Assembly (NCBI GenBank): GCA_002311335.1
Contig: DBZX01000056.1
Coordinates: forward strand, 40,278-47,029
From: a bacterium UBP10_UBA1149
Lineage (GTDB): Bacteria; Desulfobacterota; Binatia; UBA1149
Reading direction: 5' to 3'
Length of the DNA: 6,752 nucleotides
Positions 5,392-6,752 of the stretch are shown piece by piece. The notes beneath the pieces were generated by a model, which made no database searches, was not told where the DNA came from, and saw only the letters and a list, made by a program, of their open reading frames with translations. How positions within the stretch are numbered: position 1 is the first letter of the stretch; each line of letters begins with the position of its first letter. The position numbers and the translations under genes are program-made.

Positions 5392-6184
5392 GCTCGAACC
5401 CCACGCTCCCGGTCAGCCAGTCCTGCAGCGTGTCGAGCAGTTCTTCGAGGGCACCGGGCTCTTCAAAACGATGCCCCACGCCGGGAAATATTACTTCGCG
5501 CACCGGCCCGGCCGCGGCTGCCGCCAGGCTGTGGGCCTGCGCCACCGGCACCACGGTATCGGCGTCCCCGTGCATGATGAGGGTGGGCAGTTGCAACGAA
5601 GGCAGGTGGGTGAGCAGTTCAAAACCCTCGGCGTCGTCGAGAAAACTCGACCGCAAACTCGCGTCACCCCAGGGCCGACTGCCACTGCTGCGCCACTGCT
5701 CGCGGTCGGCCTCCGACACGCCACGCAGAAACAGCGACGACTCGGCCACGGCGGCCAGCGTTGCGACACCCGACAACTGTCCGCCCAGGATCGTGGCCGC
5801 CTTGAGCGCCACCATTCCGCCCAGGCTCGAGCCCACCATGACGCAGGGACCAGGCTCGAAGCCGAGCAGAAAATCCATCGCACCCAGCGCGTCTTCCACC
5901 TCACCACTCAGCGTCAGATCTTCAAAGTTGCCCTCCGAATCGCCCACGTAGCTGAAGTCAAAACGCAGTATGCCAACGCCCAGGGGCTGGAATCTTTTCA
6001 CCATGGCCAGCTGCTTGGTACCGCCGCGGGTGGATTCCATGCCGTGGCACAGCAGCAGCCACGGGCAGCGCTCACTCGAGGGACGATGAACGTCGCCCAC
6101 CAGGATGTTGCCCCTGCGACCGGCAAATTCAACCCTTTCCCCGCGGAGAAACTGCTGCCTGTTACGAATGTTTTGTCGGCCCAC
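5384..6184 (-). CDS. Alpha/beta hydrolase (serine hydrolase)
   Basis: 266 aa, single alpha/beta-hydrolase domain. Visible marks in order: strand ERVEFAGRRGNILVGDVHRP (16-35); LLLCHGMEST (43-52), the His-Gly oxyanion loop; LRFDFSYVGDSEG (73-85); the nucleophile elbow GSSLGG with Ser120; HGDADTVVP (205-213) with the likely acid Asp209; and GVGHRFEE with catalytic His238. The triad is complete. The pattern is close to the 'dienelactone hydrolase / YheT-like, osmotically inducible OsmC-linked' group of small cytoplasmic esterases; substrate unknown. The start is GTG at 6182-6184: the first beta strand begins by residue 16, so a later start would damage the fold. No Shine-Dalgarno is visible, and the start lies only 15 bp from the divergent recombinase start. 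First gene of the operon with the zinc-ribbon and lipoprotein genes. Confidence 0.92.
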   Translation of the reverse strand: MGRQNIRNRQQFLRGERVEFAGRRGNILVGDVHRPSSERCPWLLLCHGMESTRGGTKQLAMVKRFQPLGVGILRFDFSYVGDSEGNFEDLTLSGEVEDALGAMDFLLGFEPGPCVMVGSSLGGMVALKAATILGGQLSGVATLAAVAESSLFLRGVSEADREQWRSSGSRPWGDASLRSSFLDDAEGFELLTHLPSLQLPTLIMHGDADTVVPVAQAHSLAAAAAGPVREVIFPGVGHRFEEPGALEELLDTLQDWLTGSVGFELA

Positions 6185-6189
6185 CGCAG

Positions 6190-6196
6190 TATTGTT
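6190..6196. promoter_or_regulatory. Candidate overlapping divergent -10 elements
   Basis: The 15-bp gap between two head-to-head starts contains TATTGT on the plus strand (6190-6195) and, on the minus strand, AACAAT (6196-6191). Each matches TATAAT at four of six. They would place transcription starts at or next to the ATG at 6200 and the GTG at 6184, so both messages would be nearly leaderless. No good -35 boxes were found. Inference only. Confidence 0.25.
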
Positions 6197-6199
6197 AAC

Positions 6200-6752
6200 A
6201 TGGCAGCAGTGGTCGTGGAACAGGCAGACTCATCTCGATCGGGCACAGGCTGGGAAACCACCGCCCATCGCAGACTGGAACAGGCACGCGAAGCGGCCGG
6301 TCTGGCCAGCGACGCGCCCCTGTTGGACGAGTTGCTCGGCTTTGCCCGCTACCTTCACGTCGAGCGCGGGCACTCGGCCAACACCGTGCGCGCCTACATG
6401 GGCGACATAGGCCGCTACGTGATATTTCTCTACGAGCGCGGCTTCATGCAGGGCCGGTCGCCGGACTGCAACGAGCTGGTGGCCACCGGCTCGGGGGCCG
6501 TGAAGTCCTGGCTCGCCTCGCGCCTGCCCGACTGCCGTCGCAGCACCCTGGCCCGCAACCTGTCGTCGCTCAGAACCCTGTTCCGTTTTCTTTCGAGGGA
6601 CGGCCTGCTCGCCGACCCGGGCGAGGGCATGAAGTCGCCGCGCGTGCCCGCCGTATTGCCACCCTGCCTGTCGGTAGAAGACGTCGACACCCTGTTGGAG
6701 TCGACCGCGGGAAGCGACGACGCCTCGCTCAGGGACCGCGCCCTGCTCGAAG
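6200..6752 (+). CDS. XerC/XerD-type tyrosine recombinase, N-terminal part (3' end cut by window)
   Basis: 184 codons are in view before the window ends. Residues about 41-135 are a SAM-like core-binding domain: LLDELLGFARYLHVERGHSANTVRAY, then VKSWLASRL, then STLARNLSSLRTLFRFLSRDGL. The link SPRVPAVLPPCLSVEDVDTLLE and RDRALLE start the catalytic domain; the catalytic Arg, His and Tyr lie beyond the edge and cannot be checked. Xer recombinases resolve chromosome dimers at dif. XerC and XerD cannot be told apart here; the motifs are mixed, so no symbol is given. The ATG at 6200 gives about 40 residues before the core domain, longer than in typical XerC/XerD, and has no ribosome binding site. 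A later start, such as TTG at 6323, would give a more usual N-terminus. Confidence 0.88.
   Translation, partial: MAAVVVEQADSSRSGTGWETTAHRRLEQAREAAGLASDAPLLDELLGFARYLHVERGHSANTVRAYMGDIGRYVIFLYERGFMQGRSPDCNELVATGSGAVKSWLASRLPDCRRSTLARNLSSLRTLFRFLSRDGLLADPGEGMKSPRVPAVLPPCLSVEDVDTLLESTAGSDDASLRDRALLE

Noticed and set aside
1..6752. A defence island, mobile element, toxin-antitoxin pair or CRISPR array
   Set aside because: None of the genes match such families. The Xer-type recombinase has housekeeping Xer features, and no inverted terminal repeats, target duplications or att-like direct repeats were seen near it.

Overview
This is a high-GC, gene-dense bacterial chromosomal window. It holds ten protein genes, two of them cut by the window ends, and no RNA genes, insertion sequences or CRISPR arrays that I can see. 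TatBC, an AsmA-type envelope protein, a diacyl-type lipoprotein signal and a Xer recombinase point to a Gram-negative organism. Several small families look like those of Deltaproteobacteria in the broad sense (Desulfobacterota, Myxococcota and relatives): the DUF4911-like protein, the two zinc-ribbon proteins and the NTF2-like lipoprotein. That placement rests on recalled family patterns, not on a search.

Layout, left to right. (1) Plus strand: the Asp-rich tail of a probable TatB, coupled by TGATG to a complete TatC with all the usual functional residues. (2) Minus strand, 3654 down to 923: AsmA-like protein, then a membrane-anchored zinc-ribbon protein, then a DUF4911-like protein, packed as an operon. 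(3) Plus strand, 3756-4562: a stand-alone crotonase-fold protein with a strong ribosome binding site; it lacks both glutamates of true enoyl-CoA hydratases and uses ATA for most isoleucines. (4) Minus strand, 6184 down to 4578: alpha/beta hydrolase, 10-cysteine zinc-ribbon protein, lipoprotein, all overlapping. (5) Plus strand from 6200: the N-terminal part of a XerC/XerD-type tyrosine recombinase, running off the window.

Two intergenic regions matter for regulation. The 101-bp divergent gap 3655-3755 must serve both the AsmA operon and the crotonase gene. The 15-bp head-to-head gap at 6185-6199 is so short that the hydrolase operon and the recombinase probably share overlapping promoter elements, or one of the starts is annotated too far upstream. 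Both convergent junctions (902/923 and 4562/4578) are under 25 bp and have no convincing terminator.

Functionally the window mixes envelope work (Tat export, AsmA-type lipid or outer-membrane homeostasis, a lipoprotein) with acyl-CoA metabolism and chromosome-dimer resolution. No defence system, mobile element or clearly new multi-gene machine is visible. The least understood parts are the small zinc-ribbon, DUF4911 and lipoprotein genes riding in the two minus-strand operons.
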